Positions 40,301 through 49,033 of a stretch of DNA of 64,000 bases are shown in pieces. Within the stretch, counting starts at the first letter, position 1. Each line of letters starts with the position of its first letter. Source of the stretch: Adlercreutzia murintestinalis (GTDB lineage: Bacteria; Actinomycetota; Coriobacteriia; Coriobacteriales; Eggerthellaceae); NCBI RefSeq assembly GCF_943192905.1, contig NZ_CALPCC010000003.1:1-64000 (forward strand). Direction: 5' to 3'. The translations under genes were made by a program, and so were the position numbers. The notes under the pieces were generated by a model that saw only the letters and a list, made by a program, of their open reading frames with translations, was not told the origin of the DNA and did no database searches.

Positions 40301-41949
40301 CTTGCAGCGAGGAAGAGGCGCAGCGCATGCTCGACGCATTGGATGCGGCGCATCGAGCGTTCCGGACACGGGTGGGCGTGGCGGAGGTGTGGGTTGCAGC
40401 AGAAGATGCTGCCCGACTGAATGCGGTGCTGGGCGTGCGTGGCCCCTCGTGGGCACCGAGCGCTCACGCCGCTGCAGACGGAGACGATCTGCTCGATGGT
40501 CTTGTGGCGCGCATAGTGCAAACGAACGTGCTCTCTTCTGCGTCGGGCATTGCTGAGAGCTTTGGAATAGGGGCTGCTTTGGTAGAAGAGAGCCTGTGTC
40601 GTCTGGCAGCGCAAGGAAGGGCTAGGCGCGTGTCTGCCCCGGGTGATGCAGCGCAGCTGATGTGGGCTGACCCAGCCGTTTTGCGGCGCGTGCGTGCCCG
40701 TTCTCTTGCGGCGGCTCGCAAGGCGGTGGAGCCGGTGAGTCAAGAAGCCTACCTGCGCTTTCTCTTCGATTTGCAGGGCATCGGCGTTGCCTTCGACACG
40801 GACAGCCTCGATCGACTGGCGGAGGTTATTGCGCAGTTCGAGGGCGTTGCTCTCCCGGCGTCTCTCTGGGAGTCCGCTGTGTTTCCTGCGCGGGTCAGAG
40901 CATATCAGCCTGCCCTGCTCGATGAGTTATTGAGCGAGGGCGAGGTGATATGGGTCGGCGGTACCGATGCGGACGGTCATCGGGTCGTTTCATTCTATCC
41001 CGCTGACTCGCCGCTGTGTCCGGTTCGTGCGCCTTGGTATGCGGGCGGTGAGCAGGCGAAGATCGCTGAGGCAGCGTGGCAAGGCGGCGTATCGTCCGAT
41101 CGCTTCACATTCGTGCGCGCTTCCTGTGCCGGTCAGCACGGTCAGCAGACCAGCGCTCCACCGCCTGCGCCCCGTCGCGCCATGAGTCGCCGATCGATGC
41201 GGCGCTATTCCGAGCTGTCCGCTGCGCGTCGGGCAGCGCGCGAGCGGGTGGTTGCCCGCAGCGCCCACGATGCGGCTTTCGCTGGTACCTGGTGGGCGCT
41301 TAAGGCGCTGCCAACAAACGATACCATGCGTGCGCTCGAGATGGTCGATTCCCTCTTGGAGCGATTCGGCATCATTGCGCGCGACATCGCGTTAGGGGCA
41401 GGAGTGCCAGGCGGTTTGAGCGGCATCTATCCGGTATTGCGAAGTCGGGAAGATGCGGGGGAGCTTTTGCGCGGGGCATTCGTCGAGGGGCTTGGCCCTG
41501 CGCAGTTCGCGTTGATGGATTCGATCGAGCGCATCCGCTCCTTCGCAGATGCATCGGATGATGCCACCATCGTTCTCGATGCGGATGATCCGGCGAATCT
41601 GTTCGGGGCTGGCCTTGCGTGGCCGGATACGGGCAGTGCGAAACGGCTCGTACGTCGCAGTGGCGCCCTGGTCGTTTTCTGCGATGGTCAGCTGGTCCTC
41701 TACGCCAGCGCACACGCTCGCGACCTCATATCCTTCGATGCTGATGAGGCCTTGCTCGTGCGGGCGATTCGTGCTCTTGCAGATGAGCTGCGCGCGCGGC
41801 TGCGGCGTCCGGGCGCTCTGCGGGAGCGCATACAGGTGCGCACCTTTGACGGTCAGCCTGTGTTGGATAGTCCTGCTGCTGGCATGTTGGAGGAAGCGGG
41901 CTTCGCGCGCAACGGTCTTGAGTTGCGCCTGTACGCGCAGCTTTCCTGA
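37396..41949 (+). CDS. lhr: Lhr-family ATP-dependent helicase
   Basis: A 1517-residue protein, normal for long bacterial Lhr. Walker A APTGSGKTFAAF (about 40), motif DEIH in VDEIHSLAGNKRGAHL (about 162-177), GLSATVEP (motif III), CVVATSSLELGIDMGEVDLV and QRIGRANHR (motifs V and VI) form the Lhr core with WH and domain 4 to about residue 860; a long C-terminal region follows with ISGVPGG-like GVPGGLSGIYPVLR near 1340. Lhr unwinds DNA and RNA:DNA hybrids and is linked to DNA repair in actinobacteria. ATG 37396 is chosen for its position after TATAAT; ATG 37408 is the alternative. Confidence 0.94.
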   Translation: MEQGMDTFSHEVRGWFLDMFEAPTEVQTRAWDTIAQGRNALVVAPTGSGKTFAAFLQAIDALMCEKAAARQWRRGVRVLYVSPLKALGADVERNLAEPLRDIAVRTGCDVGVDVGVRTGDTTAAERQRLNRRPPDILITTPESLYLMLTSQAREMFKDLQTVIVDEIHSLAGNKRGAHLSLSLERLDVFVGHPVQRVGLSATVEPREEVARFLGGVHAVEVIAADGRTDADIRICVPVQDMTAIPRFGDNQKVSIWPYLESAILDEVLRHTSTIVFVNSRGLCERLTAHLNDRYARRTEGARGKVLDAELAGPIRSDIGSTSELTGASAQIIAKAHHGSVAKEKRVQVERELKTGALRCVVATSSLELGIDMGEVDLVIQVAPPPSVSSGLQRIGRANHRVAGKSEGIMFPRVRTEVLDCAVVVEGMVAGHIERTHLINCPLDILAQQTVAEVSLCTEGLSADEWFQTVKRSACFTTLARSAFDAVIQMLSGVFATGEVAEFAPRIRVEGPSGLLMPLPRSQRLAVSAGGTIPDRGLFPVMLPEGDAARGRRRVGELDEEMVHESRVGDRIILGTSTWRIIEIGRDRVLVEPAPGQAARLPFWHGENVGRSFDAGMRRGAFVRQLVHEDADAVETRLIADGLDAFARDNLRALVEQQRQATGVLPDDHTVVIEQCADEQGDERIIIHATFGKRVCEPWALALATRVRAHYGFDPQAMAADDGIVLRIPEAHDAALDREAFLFDPDEIERIVCDTVGSTALFAARFRECAARALLVTPHQPGTRAPLWQQRIKGGQLLEAARRQGDFPLLAETARECLQDVYDLPSLRQVMQDVAEGSLQVHLVRTQTPSPFAAPLLFGYVAEHLYEGDLPHAEQRRALLSVDAGLLRELLGGDKTAEILDEVVVARVQAELQHEVPGYRMHGSEGAHELLRRLGPLSRCAVAARLAADASAVRALDGSDPLGAEADEAACSEEEAQRMLDALDAAHRAFRTRVGVAEVWVAAEDAARLNAVLGVRGPSWAPSAHAAADGDDLLDGLVARIVQTNVLSSASGIAESFGIGAALVEESLCRLAAQGRARRVSAPGDAAQLMWADPAVLRRVRARSLAAARKAVEPVSQEAYLRFLFDLQGIGVAFDTDSLDRLAEVIAQFEGVALPASLWESAVFPARVRAYQPALLDELLSEGEVIWVGGTDADGHRVVSFYPADSPLCPVRAPWYAGGEQAKIAEAAWQGGVSSDRFTFVRASCAGQHGQQTSAPPPAPRRAMSRRSMRRYSELSAARRAARERVVARSAHDAAFAGTWWALKALPTNDTMRALEMVDSLLERFGIIARDIALGAGVPGGLSGIYPVLRSREDAGELLRGAFVEGLGPAQFALMDSIERIRSFADASDDATIVLDADDPANLFGAGLAWPDTGSAKRLVRRSGALVVFCDGQLVLYASAHARDLISFDADEALLVRAIRALADELRARLRRPGALRERIQVRTFDGQPVLDSPAAGMLEEAGFARNGLELRLYAQLS

Positions 41950-41989
41950 GGCATCTTGCCTGAGCGAAGGCGCGACGCGCGCTGCCGTC

Positions 41990-43240
41990 TCAGCGCAGCT
42001 GTGCGCAGATGCGTGTCAGGATGGCCACCATCTCATCGATATCGGCATCGGTGCAGATGAGCGGAGGGAGAAAGCGCAAGGTCTGTGGTCCGGTCGCATT
42101 GATGACCAGTCCCGCCTCCAGCGCGGCATCCACCGCTTGCGGAGCCGAGAGCCCTTCATCGAGATCGACTCCTACCATGAGCCCGCGCCCGCGCACGGCA
42201 CGTACGCCCGGTATCGTTTCCAGGCGCTGGCGCAAAGACGAGCCACGCTCGTTCACGTTCGCCGCGATGGCTGGATCCGAGAGCTCCCGCAACGTTGCAC
42301 GCGCAGCTGCCATGGCAAGGTTGCTGCCGCCGAACGTGGAGCCATGCGTGCCTGGTGTCAAAACCTCGCCGAGCTCATCGCGTGCCGCGCAGGCGCCGCA
42401 AACCATGCCTGAGGCGATTCCTTTCGCCATCGTGACCACATCGGGTACGATGCGCGCGCTTTGGAAGGCGAAGGCATCGCCGGTACGGTAGATACCGCAT
42501 TGCACTTCATCGCAGATCAGCAGCGCATCTGCCTCGCTGGTCAAGCGACGCGCCTCTTGCAGAAACTCAACAGTGCAAGGATGCACCCCTGATTCTCCTT
42601 GAATGGGCTCGAGCATCATCGCGCATATCTGACCTGAAAAGCGCGCGAAGAGCTCCTGGAGCGCATCTATATCGTTGATGGGGGTGTATACGAACCCTTC
42701 TGGAAGAGGCTCGAAGCCATGCTGGAGGCTGCTTTGACCGGTTGCCGTCAAGGTGGTCATGGTGCGCCCGTGGAAGCTCTTCACCAGCGTGACGATCAAC
42801 GATGGCGCCCTCATCTCTTCGTCGCGCGCCTTTGTTTGCTTGTGTGCATGCAGCCGCGCCAGCTTGATGGCGCATTCGTTGGCTTCGGCGCCCGAGTTCG
42901 CGAAGAAGGTCTTCCACGTATGATGGGAGGCCGCGTCAAGCCCTGCGTTGAGCATGTCGCTGAGGCCTCGCGCAACCTGCCCGCGGTTCTCGATATAGAA
43001 GTAATTGCTCACATGAATGAGCTGCTCAGCTTGGGATCGAAGAGCGGTAACCACCGCAGGGTGGCAGTGGCCCAAGCTGCACACGCCGATGCCAGAGAGG
43101 AAGTCAAGGTAGCACTTGCCAGTGCTGTCGGTGAGATGCATGCCGCTGCCGGAGACGAACTCGACCGGCTTGCGCGCGAAGGTGGGCATCACATATTCGG
43201 TTTCTAGCTGTTGTTGCTCATCAAGGCTCGGGGTGCTCAT
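41990..43240 (-). CDS. argD: Acetylornithine aminotransferase
   Basis: A 416-residue PLP enzyme of arginine synthesis (class III aminotransferase). SGIGVCSLGHCHPAVV near residue 50, NSGAEANE (PLP phosphate contact, about 114), FHGRTMTTLTATGQ (about 155), ICDEVQCGIYRTG (about 242-254, PLP Asp/Gln) and TMAKGIASG with the Schiff-base Lys (about 272). It is last in the argC-argJ-argB-argD operon, 29 bases after argB. Ornithine-type substrates are assigned from the operon context. Confidence 0.94.
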   Translation of the reverse strand: MSTPSLDEQQQLETEYVMPTFARKPVEFVSGSGMHLTDSTGKCYLDFLSGIGVCSLGHCHPAVVTALRSQAEQLIHVSNYFYIENRGQVARGLSDMLNAGLDAASHHTWKTFFANSGAEANECAIKLARLHAHKQTKARDEEMRAPSLIVTLVKSFHGRTMTTLTATGQSSLQHGFEPLPEGFVYTPINDIDALQELFARFSGQICAMMLEPIQGESGVHPCTVEFLQEARRLTSEADALLICDEVQCGIYRTGDAFAFQSARIVPDVVTMAKGIASGMVCGACAARDELGEVLTPGTHGSTFGGSNLAMAAARATLRELSDPAIAANVNERGSSLRQRLETIPGVRAVRGRGLMVGVDLDEGLSAPQAVDAALEAGLVINATGPQTLRFLPPLICTDADIDEMVAILTRICAQLR

Positions 43241-43269
43241 CGATCTGCCTTTCGATTGCGATGTTCGTA

Positions 43270-44247
43270 TCAGTTGCCGGTATGCGTCGTATCTGCGTTC
43301 TCGAGCAGTTTCGATGCGAATCGGCCCAGACGTGCTGGATCGAATCCGGAGGCGGGGCCAACGCCGGTGATCATGGTGCCGATCCCCTTGTTGGTGAGGG
43401 TCTCGAGCAAAAGCGCGTGCGGGGTAGTGCCGTTGATGATATGCGCTCGTTGCACGCCAGCATCAAGGGCGGTAACGCAGCTTTCCAGCTTCGGGATCAT
43501 GCCAGTGGATATCTCGCGGGCGGCAACCATGGCTCGCGCCTCATCCGCCGTCATGCGAGCGACGAAGGTGTCCTCGTTGGGGAAGTCCTCGTACAGTCCG
43601 TCCACATCGCTCAAGAAGATGATCTTGTGCGCCCCGATGGCAGCGGCGATATGACCTGCTGCAACATCGGCGTTGACGTTGAACCAGCCGCCCTGCGCAT
43701 CTATCGCCACCGAGGCGATCACCGGGATGTAGTCATCGGCAATGAGGTCTTCGATGAGCTGTTCGTTCACGCGGGTGATACGCCCCACGCGCCCCAAGCG
43801 CGCATCGGCTTGCTCGGCTTCCATGATGCCAGCATCAGCGCCGGAGAGTCCAACCCCCATATTGCCGTGGCGGTTCATAGCGCGCACGAGGTCTTGGTTC
43901 ACTTTGCCCATCAGCACCGTGCGCACCAGTTCCATGGCTTCGTCGCTGGTGACGCGCTGCCCTTCTGCGAACTCCACCGGGAGATTGGCTGTTTCCATGG
44001 CAGCGCTGATGGCCTTACCGCCGCCATGCACGATGACCGGATTCACGCCGATGATCTTGAGCAGCACGATATCGGCCATGACCTCAGCGCGCAGCTGCTC
44101 GTTGACCATGGCGGCACCGCCGTACTTGATGACGATGGTTTTGCCGGTCACATTCTTGATCCAGGGCATGGCCTCGGAGAGCACTTCTCCTGTTAGGGTG
44201 GAAACACCGTGGGGTCTTGTTTGTCGATCGTATTGCATAGCGCTCAT
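43270..44247 (-). CDS. argB: Acetylglutamate kinase
   Basis: A 325-residue amino-acid kinase fold enzyme, second step of arginine synthesis. TIVIKYGGAAM (phosphate-binding Lys, about residues 36-46), VIVHGGGKAI (about 69-78), GLSGADAG and GVGPASGFDPARLGRF-type C-terminus are seen. ATG 44247 is preferred, ten bases after the argJ stop; the open frame runs further up into argJ but that part is not ArgB-like. ATG 44238 is a second choice. Feedback by arginine is possible but cannot be read from the sequence with certainty. Confidence 0.93.
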   Translation of the reverse strand: MSAMQYDRQTRPHGVSTLTGEVLSEAMPWIKNVTGKTIVIKYGGAAMVNEQLRAEVMADIVLLKIIGVNPVIVHGGGKAISAAMETANLPVEFAEGQRVTSDEAMELVRTVLMGKVNQDLVRAMNRHGNMGVGLSGADAGIMEAEQADARLGRVGRITRVNEQLIEDLIADDYIPVIASVAIDAQGGWFNVNADVAAGHIAAAIGAHKIIFLSDVDGLYEDFPNEDTFVARMTADEARAMVAAREISTGMIPKLESCVTALDAGVQRAHIINGTTPHALLLETLTNKGIGTMITGVGPASGFDPARLGRFASKLLENADTTHTGN

Positions 44248-44257
44248 TTCGTCAGGG

Positions 44258-45529
44258 TCAGGAGCGGTAATCCGCATTGATGTCGATGTAGGAATGGGTG
44301 AGGTCGCACGTCCAGAGGGTCGCTGCGTGCTCACCGGCGCCCAAATCTGCCTCAAGGACGATCTCGCTGTTCTCGAAACGCTTGCGCGCTTCGGCCTCAT
44401 CGAAGGGCTGTGCCATGCCTGCACGACAGACGGGAAGCCCCATGATGTCGATATCCACCTTGTGCTGATCGAATCGCGCGCCAGATTTGCCCAACGCTGC
44501 GGCGATGCGTCCCCAATTGGCATCGCGACCAGTTACAGCCGTCTTCACGAGGGGAGAGTTCGCCACTGCGCGCGCGGCGACATCGGCCTCATCGGCGCTA
44601 GCGGCCCCACGTACGTGTACGGTGACAAGTTTGGATGCCCCTTCACCATCGCGTGCCATAGCGCGCGCAAGGGCAACGCAGACTTGCGTGAGCGCTTTTT
44701 GAAACGCCTCGTATGCTGCGCTTCCGACGGAAAAGGGCGCCATGGTGTCTGCTGCGGCTCCCGAGGCCATCAGGATGCACGTGTCGTTCGTGGAGGAATC
44801 GGAGTCAACGGTGACCTTGTTGAAGCTTGCTGCTGTGGCCGCATGGAGCGCCTTATGCAAGACGGCGGGTGCGAGGGGAGCGTCGGTCGTCAAAACCGCG
44901 ATCATGGTCGCCATATCAGGCATGATCATGCCTGATCCCTTCGCCATGCCGCCTACGGTGAACGTGGTGTTCTCAACCTGAAAGGTGACCGCGCATTCCT
45001 TCTCTACCGTATCGGTGGTCATGATGGCGCACGCCGCATCGGTACCGCCTTCGCGGGAGAGCTTCGCTGCTGCCTCGGGCACGCCGTGGCGGAAAGGCGT
45101 AAGCGGCAGCGGTACGCCGATCACCCCCGTTGAGGCGACCAGAACATCGCGCGGGGGTATTTCGAGATGCTCAGCGACGATCTCGGCTGCCGCCTCAGCC
45201 GTGCGCACGCCTTCTTCGCCGGTGGCCGCATTCGCGTTGCCGGAGTTCACGATCACGGCTTGTGCTGTTCCGTAGCTCTCGCCGATGACGCCACCGAGAC
45301 GATCTCGGCTGACGCGCACTGGTGCCGCGCAAAAGGCGTTGCGCGTGAAGACGGCTGCGGTCGGGCATGGCGCTTGAGCAGCCACGATGGCCATGTCGAG
45401 CCGATGGGGGTTTGCGCGAAACCCGGCGTGGATGCCAGCAGCGGTGAATCCTCGAGCAGAGGTCACGCCACCGCCCGCTTTGAACGGAAAACCGAAGGCT
45501 GCCGCGTAGGTATCATGCGTTATGCTCAT
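44258..45529 (-). CDS. argJ: Bifunctional glutamate N-acetyltransferase / ornithine acetyltransferase
   Basis: A 423-residue enzyme that moves the acetyl group from acetylornithine to glutamate, so the pathway recycles acetyl and does not need a separate deacetylase. The autocleavage motif is GMAKGSGMIMPDMATMIA, cut before the Thr to give alpha and beta chains; VNSGNANAATG and ASTGVIGVPLPL are further hallmarks. ATG 45529 has GAGG six to seven bases upstream; ATG 45541 overlapping the argC stop is also possible. Confidence 0.95.
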   Translation of the reverse strand: MSITHDTYAAAFGFPFKAGGGVTSARGFTAAGIHAGFRANPHRLDMAIVAAQAPCPTAAVFTRNAFCAAPVRVSRDRLGGVIGESYGTAQAVIVNSGNANAATGEEGVRTAEAAAEIVAEHLEIPPRDVLVASTGVIGVPLPLTPFRHGVPEAAAKLSREGGTDAACAIMTTDTVEKECAVTFQVENTTFTVGGMAKGSGMIMPDMATMIAVLTTDAPLAPAVLHKALHAATAASFNKVTVDSDSSTNDTCILMASGAAADTMAPFSVGSAAYEAFQKALTQVCVALARAMARDGEGASKLVTVHVRGAASADEADVAARAVANSPLVKTAVTGRDANWGRIAAALGKSGARFDQHKVDIDIMGLPVCRAGMAQPFDEAEARKRFENSEIVLEADLGAGEHAATLWTCDLTHSYIDINADYRS

Positions 45530-45537
45530 AGTGGTCC

Positions 45538-46602
45538 TCATACTGCGAGCGCGACGGTATCAAGGCCCGCGCTCTGGTCTTCGCCGAAAATGATGTTCGC
45601 GCATTGTACCGCTTGACCAGCAGCACCCTTGCCCAGATTATCAAGAGCGCACACCGCGATGACCGATCGCGCCGCCTCGTGCACGGTCACGCCGATGTGC
45701 GCGCGATTGGTGCCCGCGACGCTTCTGGTTTGCGGGAAGGTTCCTGGTGCCAAAACGGTGACGAAGGGGGAATGCGCATAGGCTTCCGCATAGATGCGCA
45801 CGAGTTCTTCGGTGGTGATGCTGATGGTGGCGCCAAGGGGCATAGTCACCGTTGAGAGCAGCCCGCGGTTCATGGGTGCCAGATGCGGTGTGAAAACCAG
45901 CCGATCGCCCAGACCGAGTATCTGAGCTATCTCGGGGGTATGACGATGGGTGCCCACGCCGTAGGCTTGCGCATCCTCGTTGACCGTGCAGAACTGGTTG
46001 CGCGCATTGGGGCTTTTGCCTGCGCCGCTGATCCCCGAGATGGCATCGGCTACGACCGCGCCCTGCTCGGCTATCAGGCCTGCCTGCAAAGCGGGAAAGG
46101 CTGCAAGCGATGTGGCAGTAGGGTAGCACCCGGCACAGGCGACAAGGGCAGGGCTGCCCTGGTTTCTCTGGGCAGCTGCCCGTGCGAGCTCATCTCCGGT
46201 GATCTCAGGCAGTCCGAACGCTGCGCGGGCAAGCAGGTCAGGGTGCGTATGAGCCGTGTCGTACCAGTGTTCGTAGACGGCGGCATCTTTGAGGCGGAAA
46301 TCAGCGGAGAGGTCGATCACGTTGACCCCGGCATCAAGGAGGGCGGCGGCGCTGTCAAGGGCTGCCGTATGAGGAACCGCGAGAAACACCGCGTCGCAGT
46401 GGGCGAGGTCGGGCGTATCGTTGGCGGAGAAGCGCAGGTCGGTCATTCCGGCAAAGGCGGGATAGCGCTCCGCCACAAGCGCTCCCGCATAAGCATCGGA
46501 GGTGACCGTGGTCACGCGAAACGTAGGATGAGCGAGAAGAAGGCGTACGAGCTCGATGCCCGCAAATCCTGCTGCCCCTACAACGCCAACCCGGTATTCC
46601 AT
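45538..46602 (-). CDS. argC: N-acetyl-gamma-glutamyl-phosphate reductase
   Basis: A 354-residue NADPH enzyme, third step of arginine synthesis and first gene of this operon. VGVVGAAGFAGIELVRLL is the Rossmann start; ACAGCYPTATSLAAFPAL holds the catalytic Cys (about residue 150); HRHTPEIAQ (about 215) the catalytic His. ATG 46602 is chosen; a GTG at 46611 is in frame and also has a plausible Shine-Dalgarno. A TATAAT lies upstream (46649-46644). No ARG box could be asserted. Confidence 0.94.
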   Translation of the reverse strand: MEYRVGVVGAAGFAGIELVRLLLAHPTFRVTTVTSDAYAGALVAERYPAFAGMTDLRFSANDTPDLAHCDAVFLAVPHTAALDSAAALLDAGVNVIDLSADFRLKDAAVYEHWYDTAHTHPDLLARAAFGLPEITGDELARAAAQRNQGSPALVACAGCYPTATSLAAFPALQAGLIAEQGAVVADAISGISGAGKSPNARNQFCTVNEDAQAYGVGTHRHTPEIAQILGLGDRLVFTPHLAPMNRGLLSTVTMPLGATISITTEELVRIYAEAYAHSPFVTVLAPGTFPQTRSVAGTNRAHIGVTVHEAARSVIAVCALDNLGKGAAGQAVQCANIIFGEDQSAGLDTVALAV

Positions 46603-46643
46603 GCTGCTCACCTGCTCACCTTGATCTGTATCACGTTCTGAAG

Positions 46644-46649
46644 ATTATA
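46644..46649 (-). promoter_or_regulatory. Possible -10 box of the arg operon
   Basis: TATAAT on the minus strand, 41 bases before ATG 46602; no good -35 box is visible. Confidence 0.4.
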
Positions 46650-46794
46650 TACGCAACGGACACGCGCCGGGCCTTCTTGCAGGGAGTTCGGTCGCGGTGA
46701 TGGAGATGGAGCGGCACGCGCGCGGAGATGGTGCGAATGCACTACACTGGAGACGGTATGCTACGGACGGTTTTTTTGAGAAAGTAGGCGGACT

Positions 46795-47259
46795 ATGTCG
46801 GGTATAAAGGGTATGACGGGCGTGCGGATGCGTATGGCCATGGTCGCGCTTGCGATGGCGGTGTTGCTCGCTTGTGCGGGATGCGCAGGGTCGCAGACGT
46901 CATCTTCAAGCGAGAGTTCATCGGCTTCCAGTGAAGCAGTCGCGCAGGCTACTTCTATCGCGGTGAGCGTATCGGTGACGGGTCCTGCAGACGAGGTCAT
47001 GCTCGCACCGGCGGTCATCTCTCTCGAAGAGGACAGCACCGCTCTTGAGGCGCTCCAGGCAAGCGGGCTTGATGTGACGGTGACCGAGTCGAGCTTCGGT
47101 CCGTTCGTCGAAGCGATAGACGGGGTTGCCGGTGAGGGTTCGGCCGGATGGACCTATACCGTGAACGGAGAGATGCCGCAGGTGTCGGCAGGAAGCTGCG
47201 TGGTATCCGATGGTGATGCTGTTGCATGGACCTACGCGGACGCCTCGGACGTCTCGTAG
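46795..47259 (+). CDS. Lipoprotein with DUF4430 (cobalamin-binding-like) domain
   Basis: A 154-residue predicted lipoprotein: hydrophobic signal with lipobox LLACAGC (Cys about residue 27), a Ser-rich spacer, then a DUF4430 domain with DSTALEALQASGLDV and GWTYTVNGEMPQVSAGS...DGDAVAWTY. The same fold is found at the C-terminus of transcobalamin-like and surface proteins. It acts outside the membrane; the ligand is unknown and no vitamin B12 transporter genes are near. The gene is followed at 13 bases by a GNAT gene. Confidence 0.8.
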   Translation: MSGIKGMTGVRMRMAMVALAMAVLLACAGCAGSQTSSSSESSSASSEAVAQATSIAVSVSVTGPADEVMLAPAVISLEEDSTALEALQASGLDVTVTESSFGPFVEAIDGVAGEGSAGWTYTVNGEMPQVSAGSCVVSDGDAVAWTYADASDVS

Positions 47260-47272
47260 GTAAGGAGCGCGC

Positions 47273-47716
47273 ATGAAGATGCAGAGCGGGCGCGACGCCT
47301 TTGAAGCGGCTCAGCAGGTGCGGCGTGCGGTGTTCATGGAAGAGCAGGGGTACCAAAACGAGTTCGACGCGATCGACGAGGACGATCGGTGCGTTCATGT
47401 GGCGCTCGTTGAAGGGGGGAATCCGCTCGGGTGTGCTCGTGTGTTTCCCGTAGAGCTGGAGCCCGATTGCGAAACGGCCCCCGGCCGATGGGTGTTTGGC
47501 CGTCTTGCGGTTATGCCCCAGGTTCGTAAGGGAGGTCTTGGCTCCGAGTTGCTCGTTGAAAGCGAACGCATCGTTCAGAGCCGGGGCGGCACCGAACTGC
47601 ATCTGCATGCGCAGTGCCAAGCCCAAGGATTCTACGAGAAGCATGGTTATGTGCCCTATGGGGAGATCGGGTACGATGAGGGGGAGCCGCATCAGTGGAT
47701 GATGAAGCGGCTCTAG
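47273..47716 (+). CDS. GNAT-family N-acetyltransferase (ElaA-like)
   Basis: A 147-residue protein. AAQQVRRAVFMEEQGYQNEFDAIDE (about 11-35) is typical of the ElaA/YjcF-like branch of GNAT; GRLAVMPQVRKGGLGSELL (about 76-94) is the acetyl-CoA loop; FYEKHGYVPYGEIGYDEGEPHQWM (about 120-143) the C-terminal motif. Substrate unknown. It is likely co-transcribed with the lipoprotein upstream. Confidence 0.87.
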   Translation: MKMQSGRDAFEAAQQVRRAVFMEEQGYQNEFDAIDEDDRCVHVALVEGGNPLGCARVFPVELEPDCETAPGRWVFGRLAVMPQVRKGGLGSELLVESERIVQSRGGTELHLHAQCQAQGFYEKHGYVPYGEIGYDEGEPHQWMMKRL

Positions 47717-47743
47717 CGCGTTCGTTCGGGTAGAAGCACCTTC

Positions 47744-48874
47744 TCACCCGACATAGTCGGCATCGATGACCACGTTGTACTCATAGGCGGGATACGCGCT
47801 CTTCATACGATCGATGACGCCGGTGCGCACCGCTTCGTTGTCGGCGCGAAACTCTAAGACCAAGTCGAAGGTGACCAGCTTGCGCTGCTCGTCCACGTAG
47901 AACCCATGCACTTGCAAAACGTCAGGATAATCCTCGACGATCTCATGGAGCGTGCGGCGCATGGGCTTGTAGCGATCGTGCGGATTGGCCGCATAGACGC
48001 CGATGGTGATGATGATACGGAATTCCCTGTACACATCCTCTGAAATGCGCCGTGTGAGCTCGTGTATCTGGGCGGCTCGCATATCGTCGTCCACTTCGAT
48101 GTGCGCTGCGCCGATCATCTCGTTAGGGCCGAAGTCGTCAAGGATGATATCGTAGGTTCCCAAAACGCCGTCGTAGCTTGAGATGAAGCTCTTGAGTCGA
48201 GTACCCAAGCCGTTGTCGCAACGTGCGCCGAGAATGGGACTGACCGCTTCGCGCAAGATGTCGCATCCGCTCTTGAGAACGAACAGCGAAATGATGACGC
48301 CGATAGCGCCATCGATGTTCACCTGCCAGATCAACGCGACGAGCGCGGCTACCAGGGTGCCCGCCGTCAGAATAGCATCGTTGTCCGAATCAACGCCGGA
48401 TGCGCTGAGCGCACTGCTGCGGAGGGTCTTGCCGCGCCGTTTCAGGTAGATGCCGATCCCCACCTTCACCAGGATGCTCGCTATGATGACGATCAGCGTG
48501 AACGTGCTGTAGTCAGGATCGGTTGGCCAGATGACCTTCACGGCAGCCTCCCAAAGCGAGATGCCGCCAGCTATCAGGATGATGACGGCGATGGCAAGGG
48601 AGGTCATGTACTCCATGCGTCCAAACCCGAAGGGGTACTGGCGCGAGGCTCTGCGAGCGGCCAGTTTCGTGCCTATGATGGTGATGACTGACGAGAGAAC
48701 GTCGGTAGCGTTGTTCACGGCATCGAGGATGATGGCGATGGAGTGAGCCGCCAGGCCAACGAGCAGCTTGAAGGCGACGAGCACCACATTGCCGACAATG
48801 CCGACGATGCTCGCCTGCACGATGTTGCTCTCACGCCTTTTCGCGTTACGAGAGATGTCCTGTGCTTGCTCCAT
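47744..48874 (-). CDS. Cation diffusion facilitator (CDF) family transporter
   Basis: A 376-residue membrane protein with six spans in the first ~210 residues and a long cytosolic C-terminal region. HSIAIILDAVNNATDVLSSVI (about 37-57) holds the Asp/Asn pattern of metal site A, and SGVDSDNDAILTAG (about 153-166) the site in TM5. Metal (zinc, iron, manganese) cannot be decided by eye. The start at 48874 follows AAGGAG; an ATG at 48892 lies upstream of this site. Single gene, convergent with the GNAT gene. Confidence 0.9.
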   Translation of the reverse strand: MEQAQDISRNAKRRESNIVQASIVGIVGNVVLVAFKLLVGLAAHSIAIILDAVNNATDVLSSVITIIGTKLAARRASRQYPFGFGRMEYMTSLAIAVIILIAGGISLWEAAVKVIWPTDPDYSTFTLIVIIASILVKVGIGIYLKRRGKTLRSSALSASGVDSDNDAILTAGTLVAALVALIWQVNIDGAIGVIISLFVLKSGCDILREAVSPILGARCDNGLGTRLKSFISSYDGVLGTYDIILDDFGPNEMIGAAHIEVDDDMRAAQIHELTRRISEDVYREFRIIITIGVYAANPHDRYKPMRRTLHEIVEDYPDVLQVHGFYVDEQRKLVTFDLVLEFRADNEAVRTGVIDRMKSAYPAYEYNVVIDADYVG

Positions 48875-49033
48875 GTGCTGCTCCTTGCGCATTGCGTAGA
48901 TCGAAGCGATGTCGTGCTTCCTCTACCGTGCCTCTCTATTGTGCCGCAAAGCGCTTTGCGGGAAGCGCTGCGATCGCATCTGATATGCTGATGTTGACGA
49001 GATGCTCTTGAAGTGCGAAGAGGCGGTGGGAGT

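Noticed and set aside
44248-44523. Upstream extension of argB
   Set aside because: The frame is open into argJ but this part lacks any ArgB resemblance; ArgB-like sequence begins after ATG 44247.
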